Shown here: positions 1-7,890 of the stretch, piece after piece
Layout: each line of letters opens with the position of its first letter
Position numbering within the stretch: the first letter of the stretch is position 1
Assembly: GCF_001458195.1 (NCBI RefSeq)
Contig: NZ_CYPU01000010.1
Span: 1-56,116, forward strand
DNA: 56,116 nt
Origin: Ruegeria atlantica
GTDB lineage: Bacteria; Pseudomonadota; Alphaproteobacteria; Rhodobacterales; Rhodobacteraceae
Reading direction: 5' to 3'
Notes under the pieces: generated by a model
What the model was told of the DNA's origin: nothing
Database searches by the model: none
The model's input: only the letters and a program-made list of their open reading frames with translations
Program-made: the position numbers and the translations under genes

Positions 1-166
1 CTGTGATGTTGTATGTTCGGTTCCCGCTATCGCTTCGAAATGTGGAAGATTTGCTGCACGAACGCGGAGTTGTTGTGAGCCATGAAGCCGTTCGATACTG
101 GTGGCATCGGTTCGGCCCGATGTTCGCATCCGAAATAAGAAAGCGACGCATCACGGGCATGAAGTC
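1..166 (+). pseudogene. IS6-family transposase fragment (N-terminal part)
   Basis: The window opens inside an IS6-type transposase reading frame. The visible part carries the family's N-terminal signature (LSLRNVEDLLHERG, then a HEAVRYWWHRFGPMFASEIRK helix-turn-helix region). The frame is lost about 160 bases in, where the IS5 element begins, so the catalytic DDE domain is missing. The same N-terminal sequence occurs near 33.3 and 33.9 kb. This is a dead fragment. Confidence 0.85.
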
Positions 167-178
167 TAGGCTCAGGAC

Positions 179-613
179 TCATAACCAGAAAATTACGGTT
201 GCGGCGAGAGCGATGGCCGAAAGGAACACCTTGGGGCATCTGTCATAGCGGGTTGCCACGCGCCTCCAATCTTTCAAGCGGCCAAACATGATCTCGATAC
301 GATTGCGGCGTTTGTATCGGCTTTTGTCATATTTGACGGCCTTGCCGCGTGACTTTCGTCCGGGGATGCAAGGCGTTATTCCCATATCTACAAGGGCTTC
401 ACGGAACCAATCCGCATCATAGCCACGATCCCCAAGCAGCCAGTCGGCTGCTGGCAGGCTACTGACAAGAGCTCTCGCCCCAGTGTAGTCGCTTACTTGA
501 CCGGCGGTCATGAAGAACCGAATGGGCCGCCCAACCGTGTCAGCCACTGCATGCAACTTTGTGTTCATGCCGCCTTTGGTACGCCCGATCAGGCGTCCGC
601 GCCCCCCTTTTTG
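179..613 (-). CDS. IS5-family transposase, frame B (reached by frameshift)
   Basis: This frame holds the C-terminal half of the transposase. It contains the second catalytic aspartate (LLGDRGYDAD) and the glutamate region (KRRNRIEIMFGRLKDWRR) typical of IS5 members. The first in-frame ATG lies at 568, but the frame is open upstream through the A5G6 slippery stretch (602-612), where it reads QKGGRGRLIGRTKGG. A programmed frameshift from frame A is therefore the likely route to full-length enzyme. A near-identical 299-base piece of this element sits at 9448-9746. Confidence 0.85.
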   Translation of the reverse strand, partial: QKGGRGRLIGRTKGGMNTKLHAVADTVGRPIRFFMTAGQVSDYTGARALVSSLPAADWLLGDRGYDADWFREALVDMGITPCIPGRKSRGKAVKYDKSRYKRRNRIEIMFGRLKDWRRVATRYDRCPKVFLSAIALAATVIFWL

Positions 614-936
614 ACCGACAAGCTGGAAGCTGTCCGGTGGGCCTTGAGGTAAGTCGCATCGATTGAAATCGTTTTATGGTCAGGGGCTTCAGCGGCAAGG
701 CCCTCCATAATTCGGGCAAACACACCCATATCGCTCCACCGCTTCCAACGATTACAAAGCGTCTTAGGTGAACCATACTCCTTTGGTGCGTCGAACCAAC
801 GTAAGCCGTTGCGATTAATAAAGATAATACCACTCAATACCCGCCTATCATCGACGCGTGGCACACCGTGGCTCTTCGGAAAACAGGGCCGAAGCCGTGC
901 CATTTGATCTTCGTTCAGCCAGTAAAGATTGCTCAT
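589..936 (-). CDS. IS5-family transposase, frame A
   Basis: This 115-residue frame encodes the N-terminal half of an IS5/IS427 transposase. It has the family opening (NLYWLNEDQMARLRPCFP), the INRNGLRW segment, and the first catalytic aspartate in the motif ISIDATYLKAHRTA. It ends just past a run of five A and six G on the coding strand (positions 612 down to 602). Ribosomal slippage there would continue into frame B, as is established for this group. Alone, frame A lacks the second D and the E. Confidence 0.85.
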   Translation of the reverse strand: MSNLYWLNEDQMARLRPCFPKSHGVPRVDDRRVLSGIIFINRNGLRWFDAPKEYGSPKTLCNRWKRWSDMGVFARIMEGLAAEAPDHKTISIDATYLKAHRTASSLSVKKGGADA

Positions 937-1010
937 ATAACCCCCGCAGTTTGAGAGCTTGAATCACGCCGAACCGACAACCTCAATCAGATTAATAGGT
1001 CCTGAGCCTA

Positions 1011-1220
1011 GCAGCTCACGGAACATCGCATCCGATTTATGCGTTTTCGGCTAATTTCTGCCGCACAGATAGGGCCAAACCTATTCAACCAGAATCGAAC
1101 GTACACCATCACTGCTAAACCATTGATCGCTGGGTTGGCTTTGAAGCAGCGAAAAAGTGATCGTTTTTGTCATTAAGCGAAACTACGAAACAGCCCTGCC
1201 TGTCTCAAGGCAATTTCCCC
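1011..1220 (-). pseudogene. IS6-family remnant, inverted, with internal deletion
   Basis: On the minus strand, reading from an ATG at 1173, this stretch aligns by eye with the 5' part of the IS6 copy at 33.2 kb. The untranslated lead also resembles that copy. It then gives a degraded version of the transposase start: LAVMVYVRF fused directly to WLNRFGPICAAEISRKR. The roughly 35 residues normally between the two VRF motifs are missing. It is cut off by the IS5 element at 1008. Boundaries are approximate. Confidence 0.7.
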
Positions 1221-1233
1221 TGGCACCACCCGT

Positions 1234-2297
1234 TCAAATGTTCAGGGCTTGCGGGTCGAATGGCACAAGAAACTCCTGATTTTTTGTACTTCGGACCAAG
1301 AGTTGTTTTCCCAGAGTCTCAACTGCAATCACCTTGGCTCCACTACGCCAACGAAGCGCCCCGATTACATGTGTAACCTCAACTTGGCGATCGGGGTTTA
1401 GATGAATGTCGCCGTGATTGTTCGTGAAACTGTTTTCGACATTTCCCAAGATGGGCGAAGCGGCCCCCTCCTCCACCCCAAGGCAGGCGAAGTGGCGGCT
1501 CGACCAAGGAGCATAATATCGACCACCGTTCGAATGCCACAACATCGTCATCGGCAAAGCCTGAGCCGATTTGAGCGACAGGAACATGTCGCCCTCCACG
1601 GGGCGAGTTACCGCGGTCCACTCCAATTTCTCTTCAGGCGAATTCAATCCAACAACAAAGTCTTCACTCTGCGGAGACCAAGGGTAGTTTGACAGATTCA
1701 CTTCGCCGTCTTTCCCGGGAAAAGACGCCAACGTTTGGCTTTCAGCCGGATATCTAAGCGCTGAATAGCCTAATGCCGGATCAACTTCCTGTTCAAACCT
1801 AGGCGTTCTCCAACACTGCTTTCGGGAAGTTTGAATGACCCCGCCATTGGGCAAGGATACGTTTGCGTGATTTGGAACTGGCACCACGCCGTCTCCACCA
1901 ATGAAAGTGTGACGCTGGTAGACGAACGGACGCTCACGATGCAGTGTAATCTCTTTTTGCAGCCTAGCTCCATAGACCGTTCTGTCGAGCTAAGCACGCA
2001 AATAACTGTCGCTCTTTTCTTCCAGTCTCCAACGTGAGTTTGCTGGCCACCCATGCAGCCGCGATGCCCCTCAGTTGACCCGAATGGGGCGCAGAAGAAA
2101 TCACCGCCGAGTTTTCCCAAATGAGGTGCTATACCTTCGGGCATGATTTCGTCTGTTCCGACCGACGGTGCGCGATGCAGTGGCGAAATCTCAACACCTC
2201 CATCGTTTACAGTAAAGCTTTCGATCAACCCAAGCTGCAATTCGAATGAAAGGCTTGGGTAGCCTGATCTGACTGGTCCGATGTGATTGTTGTGCAT
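1234..2297 (-). pseudogene. Decayed gene, possibly a galactose-mutarotase-fold protein
   Basis: Reading from an ATG at 2297, preceded by AAGAGG, the protein starts MHNNHIGPVRSGYP and runs to about 2075. It then shifts frame at the STEG / LHGWPAN junction. In the second frame it meets an in-frame TAG at 1990-1992, then continues open to the stop at 1234 (EKLEWTAVTRPVEGDMFLSLKSA, LPMTMLWHSNGGRYYAPW). Without these lesions it would be about 350 residues. Its feel is that of an aldose-epimerase-like beta-sandwich, but I do not recognise the family with certainty. One frameshift plus one stop make it a probable pseudogene. Confidence 0.55.
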
Positions 2298-2387
2298 GAC
2301 TGGCCTCTTACGATCTGCATGTTTTTGTCGAAAAGCCCTTTGCAGCATCTTCTGATGATGCGCGCTGCATAATTGCTGCAATGGATA

Positions 2388-2439
2388 GGGCCGGTCATGC
2401 ACTAACAATCAACTTGGACCACACAAGTGGGGCTGATCA
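2388..2439 (+). mobile_element. IS3-family right-end scar
   Basis: About 50 bases, from GGCCGGTCATGCACTAACAA to GGGGCTGATCA, resemble the right end of the IS3-family fragment at 9390-9447, including the stop codon of orfB and the terminal region. The sequences differ at several positions, so they come from related but not identical elements. Nothing else of the IS3 element is visible. The roughly 200 bases from 2440 to 2640 contain no gene I can support. Confidence 0.6.
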
Positions 2440-2640
2440 TGACGTTCAAGGCTACTGCATGTGTTCGTCGTATTCTTGCGAAAAAGCTGCTTGCGCGAAC
2501 CGCCCGGTCCTTTTGTCGTGACGCGGGAAATCGCGAAAAAGCTCTCATTTTGTTTGGCGTATTCTCTGGCTACAAGTAATCGAAACGGCTCCCAACTTTT
2601 TCCGGAAGCCGTGCTTTTAAAAATGAGGGTATTTGGAATA

Positions 2641-3858
2641 TCAGGCGTGCCCACCACCGATCAAGCCAATACCCGAAGTCAGACCGAACCAAGCTTTGAC
2701 CCGCAAGCCGACGGCCTTGATGATACCCATGGCCTGGATCCCGTGAGCAACAATTGTGCCTTCCATGTCACCTTCAAAATTGGTGGTGTAGGATTGGACG
2801 ATGCAACCACTGCCTGGTACCAAAAGATCACGGTGCTCTGGGTGTACTAGGTCAAGATGAACAACGATCTGACCCCGTTTTGCCTTTTCACTCGGCTCGA
2901 TCAGGCGACCGCTGGGCGCAAGCTGACCGGAAGAAATCGACTCTTGAATGCGTACGATCCTTGCGGGAAGAACGGTATTGCGCATCGAGATGTTGAAGTT
3001 GCTTTCGCATGCCACTTCTGCCGCCATTCCCTCGTACAATTCCGTGCGTGAAACCTGCGAGAACCCGGCAACGATACGTCCACGTTCAACATCTTTCCTG
3101 TCTGGCACGATGAGCATTGCGGGGCTCATTGCGGCTTGTGCGGCGCGTGACCCGACGTTGAGAGTGACCTGTTCAACCACTCCGTCAACGGAGCTGAGCG
3201 TCAGAGTTTTGGACAACTCCACTTGTGCTTGTTCCAGCGAAGCTCGTGCTGATGCAAGCTGTGCGGGCAAAACGGCTGTTGCCTGGACTTGCGCCACACC
3301 CAGTTGTGTTTCTGCGGCTTCAACTTCTGCTTCTCGGGTATCCAGGGTCGCCTGAGCACGTTCCAGTTGGCTCACTTGGAACGCCGCAGAGTTTTTGGCT
3401 TGCAGGGAGCGATGATCCATCAGGCTGAGCTCAGCTTGCTCTCTTGCTGTTATGGCTGCATCCAGAATAGCCTCGGCGGTTTCGACTTGCAGTTCAGCGG
3501 CCAGTTTTGCGCTTTCAATCTCTTCGACTTTTCTCATTGCGAATTTGACAGCGGCTTGTTCGGACGAATTCTCAACTGCAAAAAGCGGATCGCCCGGTTC
3601 TACGCGATCACCACCCTTCACATAGATATCTGTCACTGTTCCGCCGTTCTCGGCGACGACTGGAACGGTTCTGAAGGGCACAAGGCCAGTGTAGGACTTG
3701 GGGTAGTAGTAAAATACAGCAAAGAACACGATCAGGGCCAGGACGAACCACATGAATAGCGCCCGGTGAACGTTGTAGAGGGTGACTGGAATCCCGCGCC
3801 ATTTTAGGTAGATCACCCGCAGGACAAACGGAAAAGAAGTGACGAGCAATTCGATCAT
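2641..3858 (-). CDS. HlyD/EmrA-type membrane fusion protein
   Basis: A 405-residue periplasmic adaptor anchored in the inner membrane. From the ATG at 3858 there is one membrane segment (about residues 33-52), then a biotinyl/lipoyl-like beta domain (about 65-97; GGTVTDIYVKGGDRVEPGDPL). A long alpha-hairpin rich in Glu, Ala and Gln follows (about 100-215), then the return lipoyl half (LSSVDGVVEQV) and a C-terminal beta-barrel. The start is chosen because it overlaps the stop of the upstream gene by one base (TAATG). Such proteins link an inner-membrane pump to an outer-membrane channel, but no pump gene is adjacent; this resembles the E. coli YiaV/YiaW arrangement. Substrate unknown. Confidence 0.85.
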   Translation of the reverse strand: MIELLVTSFPFVLRVIYLKWRGIPVTLYNVHRALFMWFVLALIVFFAVFYYYPKSYTGLVPFRTVPVVAENGGTVTDIYVKGGDRVEPGDPLFAVENSSEQAAVKFAMRKVEEIESAKLAAELQVETAEAILDAAITAREQAELSLMDHRSLQAKNSAAFQVSQLERAQATLDTREAEVEAAETQLGVAQVQATAVLPAQLASARASLEQAQVELSKTLTLSSVDGVVEQVTLNVGSRAAQAAMSPAMLIVPDRKDVERGRIVAGFSQVSRTELYEGMAAEVACESNFNISMRNTVLPARIVRIQESISSGQLAPSGRLIEPSEKAKRGQIVVHLDLVHPEHRDLLVPGSGCIVQSYTTNFEGDMEGTIVAHGIQAMGIIKAVGLRVKAWFGLTSGIGLIGGGHA

Positions 3859-4235
3859 TATACCAACTCCTCTTTCGAAGGCCGCCACCACAACATGAAG
3901 TCGCGGGCGATTGCAGTCAGGATCAACGCGCCTGGCAGCAGAATGCTGAAGTGGCTGAGCGCGGGCATCAATTCGTATGCCAAGGCTATGGTAAGCATCA
4001 CCGGAATGGTTGTGCGCAGCGGAGTGCCGATTGATTTGCGCTCCGTATAGCGTTCAAAGCGCGCATAGAGGTGTACGACCAGTAGGATCGCAAGGAAGAG
4101 GACAATCAGGCCGACCCAAGCATAGGTGTCAGTTTGATTGGGCGCGACCCACCATCTGGGATCGCCGCCAGCGGCGAGGGCGGGAGTTGAGATGATGCCA
4201 AGTACAGGCGCCATCAGGAACGCGGGTGGTTTCAT
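3858..4235 (-). CDS. Small inner-membrane protein paired with the HlyD-type adaptor
   Basis: A 125-residue protein with a signal-like N-terminus ending near ALAAGG. It has two further hydrophobic segments (about 40-60 and 80-112) separated by a charged stretch (RFERYTERKS). Its size, topology and position directly upstream of, and translationally coupled to, a HlyD-type gene resemble the DUF3302/YiaW partner of YiaV. I assign that only by context. It probably sits in the inner membrane and works with the adaptor at 2641-3858. Confidence 0.7.
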   Translation of the reverse strand: MKPPAFLMAPVLGIISTPALAAGGDPRWWVAPNQTDTYAWVGLIVLFLAILLVVHLYARFERYTERKSIGTPLRTTIPVMLTIALAYELMPALSHFSILLPGALILTAIARDFMLWWRPSKEELV

Positions 4236-4290
4236 GTTTCAGGTCCTTGATTTACGTAGTCACGCGGTGCGTGAAGATTTTCGGTGTCTT

Positions 4291-4306
4291 GAGAACGTCA
4301 GTTCTC
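4291..4306. repeat. Short perfect hairpin
   Basis: GAGAAC and GTTCTC face each other across a four-base loop, overlapping the stop codon of the 65-residue gene. There is no clear T-run, so it could be a weak transcript-processing or attenuation hairpin between this gene and the next. Function is inferred only. Confidence 0.3.
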
Positions 4307-4495
4307 GGTTGGTTGTTGTGATGGTTCTGAGGGTTGTTCCGGCTGCGCGTAGGGGGGATCCCAGCGACGCCCGCTCGGTGTTTTCTCGCCAAGCGACGAA
4401 GCGTGCAGGCCGTAAATGTTGCCTCCGGACAATTCCTGTCTGGCAGAGTCGTTGATTGCCTTAAAAACGCGGTAGTACCTTGCGAAGTAGATCAT
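4298..4495 (-). CDS. Hypothetical 65-residue protein, first gene of the HlyD operon
   Basis: An ATG at 4495 is preceded by AAAGGACAAGGC, a good ribosome-binding site. It opens a 65-residue frame beginning MIYFARYYRVFKAIN and ending in a Pro/Gln/Glu-rich tail (QPEQPSEPSQQPTEN). It lies 62 bases upstream of the two membrane genes on the same strand and faces the AraC-type regulator. I do not recognise a family. The N-terminal half could be an amphipathic helix. Coding status is supported by the ribosome-binding site and position, not by homology. Confidence 0.5.
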   Translation of the reverse strand: MIYFARYYRVFKAINDSARQELSGGNIYGLHASSLGEKTPSGRRWDPPYAQPEQPSEPSQQPTEN

Positions 4496-4632
4496 TGCCT
4501 TGTCCTTTCTGATGATTGGGACCTAACCGTCATCGCCCCCGCGATCCTTAGGGTTCTGGACATTTGTTGTTGGTTTTTGGACAATTGCGGGAATTACAGG
4601 GCCGTTTGTGCCCGTCAGGGGAGGAAGCGAAA

Positions 4633-5640
4633 GTGCCACGGATCAGTGCATACAGACTGCAAAGTGTCGGGTTGCGTTATTCGCAAGAGCCCGGTGCGTG
4701 CATTCCGTTTCCTGAAATTCTGGAAATGGCAGGGGCACCTTCGGATATCGGCAACAGCCCAGACGCCACTGTCGAACTGCTTCATGAAGCGGGTGCCGTT
4801 GAAACTGTGTGTCGTGTTTTAGAAGACAAGACCTTTGCCGCGCGGGTGGGGCTTTCGGCGCAAGGTCCCGGAACGCTTTTGGCTTACATTGTGCGGGCAG
4901 CAGAAACGGTCGAAGACGCGCTGGCATTGACACAGCGCTTTTATGCAATGCAAGACCCTGACCTGCATCTGGATGTTGTAGGGGCGCCTGATGAACCCAA
5001 GATCACGCTGGAAAGTAGCGTGATCCCGGCGCATCAATATCCTCGCCATCGCGAGATGCTGGTTTTCGGTCTCTATAAGCGCGTTCAACAGATTACCTCG
5101 GGCGGATTTGCCCCGATCTCAATCGAGTTGGAAACGGACGACGGCGAGCATTGTAAGCTGCTAGCCGAGTTGGCCGGGTGCGCCGTAGAAGGGTTCAAGT
5201 CCGGATACGCGTTGGCTCTGCCCCCAAACGGTATGAGTTTTCGGATCCCGACAGCGGACCCTACTTTGTTGGGGCATTTGCGCCGGCATGGGGAAGAGCA
5301 GCTAAAGGCTCAACCTGACGCGGTCCGAAGTCTGTCTGATCGCATTGTAGAGATGCTCGGGGAACGTCTTCCCGGTCCAATACCAAACGGCGATCAAATA
5401 GCCGGAGAGCTTGGATTGACGCGACGCACAATGACCCGGCACCTTTCAGCCGAAGGAACAAGCTTTAAAGCACTTTTAGAGGGGGTGTTGTGCGACCTGT
5501 CCAAACGGATGCTTCGCAGTGGGGAGGGTGTTGCCCGCGTTGCCTTCATGCTTGGATTTGCGGATCAGGCGGCCTTTTCAGTGGCGTTCAAGCGATGGAC
5601 AGGTGAAACGCCAGCCAGGTTTCGTAAAGCTGGCCGCTAA
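4633..5640 (+). CDS. AraC-family transcriptional regulator (arabinose-binding-like N-terminal domain)
   Basis: A 335-residue regulator. The N-terminal two thirds match the layout of the arabinose-binding-like domain family found in OruR/ArgR-type AraC proteins. The C-terminal 90 residues carry two helix-turn-helix units (IAGELGLTRRTMTRHLSAEG and VARVAFMLGFADQAAFSVAFKRWTGETPARFR). The start is placed at GTG 4633, eight bases after GGGGAGG; the frame is open further upstream but has no comparable site. It faces the small-protein/HlyD operon across a short intergenic region and is the likely regulator of it. Ligand unknown. Confidence 0.88.
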   Translation: MPRISAYRLQSVGLRYSQEPGACIPFPEILEMAGAPSDIGNSPDATVELLHEAGAVETVCRVLEDKTFAARVGLSAQGPGTLLAYIVRAAETVEDALALTQRFYAMQDPDLHLDVVGAPDEPKITLESSVIPAHQYPRHREMLVFGLYKRVQQITSGGFAPISIELETDDGEHCKLLAELAGCAVEGFKSGYALALPPNGMSFRIPTADPTLLGHLRRHGEEQLKAQPDAVRSLSDRIVEMLGERLPGPIPNGDQIAGELGLTRRTMTRHLSAEGTSFKALLEGVLCDLSKRMLRSGEGVARVAFMLGFADQAAFSVAFKRWTGETPARFRKAGR

Positions 5641-5791
5641 GTCTCCTGACCTCTGCAGCGCGCAGGGCCGTAAGATGTCCAAGATCCACAAAACCTTGTC
5701 CTGTCCCCAAAAGAAAGCAGCCCATGGGGTCACCTAGTTTAATGGCACACAGCAGCCGCGGTGGTTGCTGACCCAGAACAAGGATGAACCT

Positions 5792-6085
5792 ATGAAAACC
5801 TCGAAGAAACTCTTTATCGCCCCGATCTCCGGCGCACTTCTGATCACCATGGCAGCCACAGCTCATGCTGATTATGTCACCGATAAAGCCATCAAAGGCG
5901 CAGTTGTCGGCGCAACTGTCGCGGGCATTGCCGGCGAAAGCATCGTAGGCGGCGCGGCCGCCGGCGCTGCGGTTGGTGCCGTTGGTGGTGCGATCCAGAA
6001 GGACAATTTCGAAGACGCGCAGGACGATGCACAAGAACGCCGCGACGACTTCAAAGATGACCATAAGGACTGGAACGAGGACTGA
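5792..6085 (+). CDS. Secreted glycine-zipper protein
   Basis: A 97-residue protein starting at ATG 5792 after AAGGATG. Its signal peptide ends around TAHA-DYV. The mature part has alternating Gly/Ala zipper repeats (GAVVGATVAGIAGESIVGGAAAGAAVGAVGG) followed by a very acidic, charged tail rich in Asp, Glu, Arg and Lys. Glycine-zipper segments of this type insert into or pack against membranes. The role here is not known. It is a single-gene unit closed by the strong terminator at 6233-6275. A 181-codon frame on the other strand is an antisense shadow. Confidence 0.8.
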   Translation: MKTSKKLFIAPISGALLITMAATAHADYVTDKAIKGAVVGATVAGIAGESIVGGAAAGAAVGAVGGAIQKDNFEDAQDDAQERRDDFKDDHKDWNED

Positions 6086-6232
6086 AACGCCATACCAAAC
6101 GCAACGAAAAAAGGAGGAAACACAGCCGAACAAAGCTGACCGGTCAGCATAAGGTCCACCGACCCTGCGCTGTTAGCATCCAGACGCAACGTGACTGACC
6201 ACCCCGAACAGAACTCGCACAGTTTCTGATAG

Positions 6233-6275
6233 GTTGCCACCCGGCTCACAAACGAGCCGGGTGGCAACTTTGTTT
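6233..6275 (+). terminator. Strong Rho-independent terminator
   Basis: A perfect 15-base stem (GTTGCCACCCGGCTC, 6233-6247, paired with 6254-6268) closes a six-base loop and is followed by TTTGTTT. It ends the glycine-zipper transcript about 150 bases after the stop and separates it from the cydAB operon. Confidence 0.92.
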
Positions 6276-6507
6276 GGGGCGCTTGAACACCAGCCGTTCC
6301 CCGACTTCGCGTTTCAAATTCCGCTTCCTTTCTTGCCATTTTCGATCTGGGTTTTGTCCAAAATCCAAAAACAACCGTCCAGAACCCAAACGAACTGAAA
6401 CGCCCTCCGCCCCAAATCCTGCACATCTGAATAACATCGACGAGCTGGCAACCGAGGCGACCCAGGTGACTGCCGCTCTTTGCAATCCGACGCCAAAGGA
6501 AACGGCA
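6276..6507 (+). other. Leader region of the cytochrome bd operon, no gene seen
   Basis: About 230 bases between the terminator and the cydA ATG. The cydA frame is open through most of it, but the translation here looks non-coding. I found no convincing FNR-type TTGAT-N4-ATCAA box. The promoter of cydAB must lie in this stretch. Confidence 0.4.
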
Positions 6508-7890
6508 ATGAACCTACTAGCAAACTTTGACGCAGAGACCCTGGCACGCATCCAGTTTGCCTTTACTGTGTCGTTCCACATCATCTTCCCGGCCTTTTCC
6601 ATCGGCCTGGCAAGCTTCCTGGCCGTCCTCAATGGCCTTTGGCTTTGGCGCAAGGACAAGGCTTACCTCAATCTCTTCAACTACTGGAAAAAGATATTCG
6701 CTGTCGGCTTCGCGATGGGTGTCGTGTCCGGCATTGTGATGTCTTACCAATTTGGCACGAATTGGAGCACATTCTCGGATACCGCCGGGCCTGTGATCGG
6801 GCCCTTGATGGCATACGAGGTGATGACGGCCTTCTTCCTTGAGGCAGGCTTCCTAGGCATCATGCTTTTCGGTCGCGAACGCGTGGGTCCCGGCTTGCAC
6901 ATGATGGCCACGGCGATGGTTGCCCTTGGCACGCTGATATCGGCCACGTGGATTCTTTCGGTCAATTCCTGGATGCAGACCCCAGCCGGATTTGACGTCA
7001 ACGAGCTGGGGCAATTCATCCCAGTGGATTGGTGGTCGATCGTCTTTAACCCGTCTTTCCCCTACCGCCTGACACACATGGTGCTGGCGGCATATCTCAC
7101 CACTGCCTTTGTGGTGGCGGGGGTTGCGGCTTGGCACCTGCTACGCCGCAATCGAACGGCCGAGGTCACCCGCATGTTCTCGATGGCAATGTGGATGGCT
7201 GTTTTGGTTACTCCTCTGCAGATCGTCGCGGGCGACCTTCATGGTTTGAACACGCTGGAGCATCAACCGCAGAAAGTGATGGCGATGGAAGGTCACTTTG
7301 ACAGCCACCCCGAAGGTGCACCGCTAATCCTGTTCGGCATTCCAAACGAAGATGAAAAGCGCGTGGACTACGCCATCGAAATTCCGAAGTTATCGTCGCT
7401 GATCCTGAAACATGATCTGAACGCGCCGCTTGACGGGCTGGACACCATTCCCGACGACGAAGAACCCCCGGTCGCGATCGTTTTCTATAGCTTCCGCATC
7501 ATGCTTGCCATCGGCTTTGCCATGCTGGGCGTCGGGTTGTGGTCGCTTGTTCAGCGGGTTCGGGGCCGCCTCAAGGAAGATCGCTGGTTGCACCGCGCAT
7601 CCGTCCTGTTGGCGCCCAGCGGATTTGTGGCGGTACTGGCCGGTTGGATCACCACCGAAGTGGGGCGCCAACCTTACACGGTGTACGGGCTGATGCGGAC
7701 ATCGGACTCCCTTTCCCAAGTGGATGCGCCTGCAGTTGCGGCGTCTCTGATTGCCTTCATCGTCGTGTATTTCGCGGTGTTCGGAGCAGGCACATTCTAC
7801 ATGCTGCGTCTAATGGGAAAACCGCCTGTCGAAGACTTCCAGAAAACTCAAAAACCCATTGAAATCTTTACCTTGGCGGAGGCAGCGTGA
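6508..7890 (+). CDS. cydA: Cytochrome bd-type quinol oxidase subunit I (cyanide-insensitive type)
   Basis: A 460-residue multi-pass membrane protein that binds the haems and oxidises quinol while reducing O2 to water. The start is ATG 6508 after AAAGGAAACGGC; the frame is open further upstream, but the protein family begins at LLANFDAETLARIQFAF. The haem-ligand histidine is in VSFHIIFP (residue 24). The conserved GWITTEVGRQPYTVYGLMRTSDS stretch lies near the C-terminus. The quinol loop is short, as in the CioA branch rather than E. coli CydA. It overlaps cydB by one base (TGATG). Confidence 0.95.
   Translation: MNLLANFDAETLARIQFAFTVSFHIIFPAFSIGLASFLAVLNGLWLWRKDKAYLNLFNYWKKIFAVGFAMGVVSGIVMSYQFGTNWSTFSDTAGPVIGPLMAYEVMTAFFLEAGFLGIMLFGRERVGPGLHMMATAMVALGTLISATWILSVNSWMQTPAGFDVNELGQFIPVDWWSIVFNPSFPYRLTHMVLAAYLTTAFVVAGVAAWHLLRRNRTAEVTRMFSMAMWMAVLVTPLQIVAGDLHGLNTLEHQPQKVMAMEGHFDSHPEGAPLILFGIPNEDEKRVDYAIEIPKLSSLILKHDLNAPLDGLDTIPDDEEPPVAIVFYSFRIMLAIGFAMLGVGLWSLVQRVRGRLKEDRWLHRASVLLAPSGFVAVLAGWITTEVGRQPYTVYGLMRTSDSLSQVDAPAVAASLIAFIVVYFAVFGAGTFYMLRLMGKPPVEDFQKTQKPIEIFTLAEAA

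Larger units (their letters stand above)
169..1008 (-). mobile_element. Apparently complete IS5-family (IS427-group-like) insertion sequence
   Basis: The 840-base element is bounded by imperfect inverted repeats: GGCTCAGGACTCAT at the left, and GGCTCAGGACCTAT as the reverse complement of the right end. Both ends are flanked by TA (CTA on the left, TAG on the right), fitting the short TA or CTAG target duplication of the IS427 group. Inside are two overlapping transposase frames on the minus strand, joined by a slippery A-run plus G-run. All three DDE residues can be identified. It sits between IS6 remnants of opposite orientation. It is the only IS in the window that looks intact. Confidence 0.85.

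Noticed and set aside
2409..2657. 82-codon minus-strand frame next to the HlyD-type gene
   Set aside because: No ribosome-binding site, no recognisable composition, and it overlaps the IS3 scar.
5588..6133. 181-codon minus-strand frame across the glycine-zipper gene
   Set aside because: It is antisense to a gene with a good start and signal peptide; its translation is low-complexity shadow of the zipper repeats.
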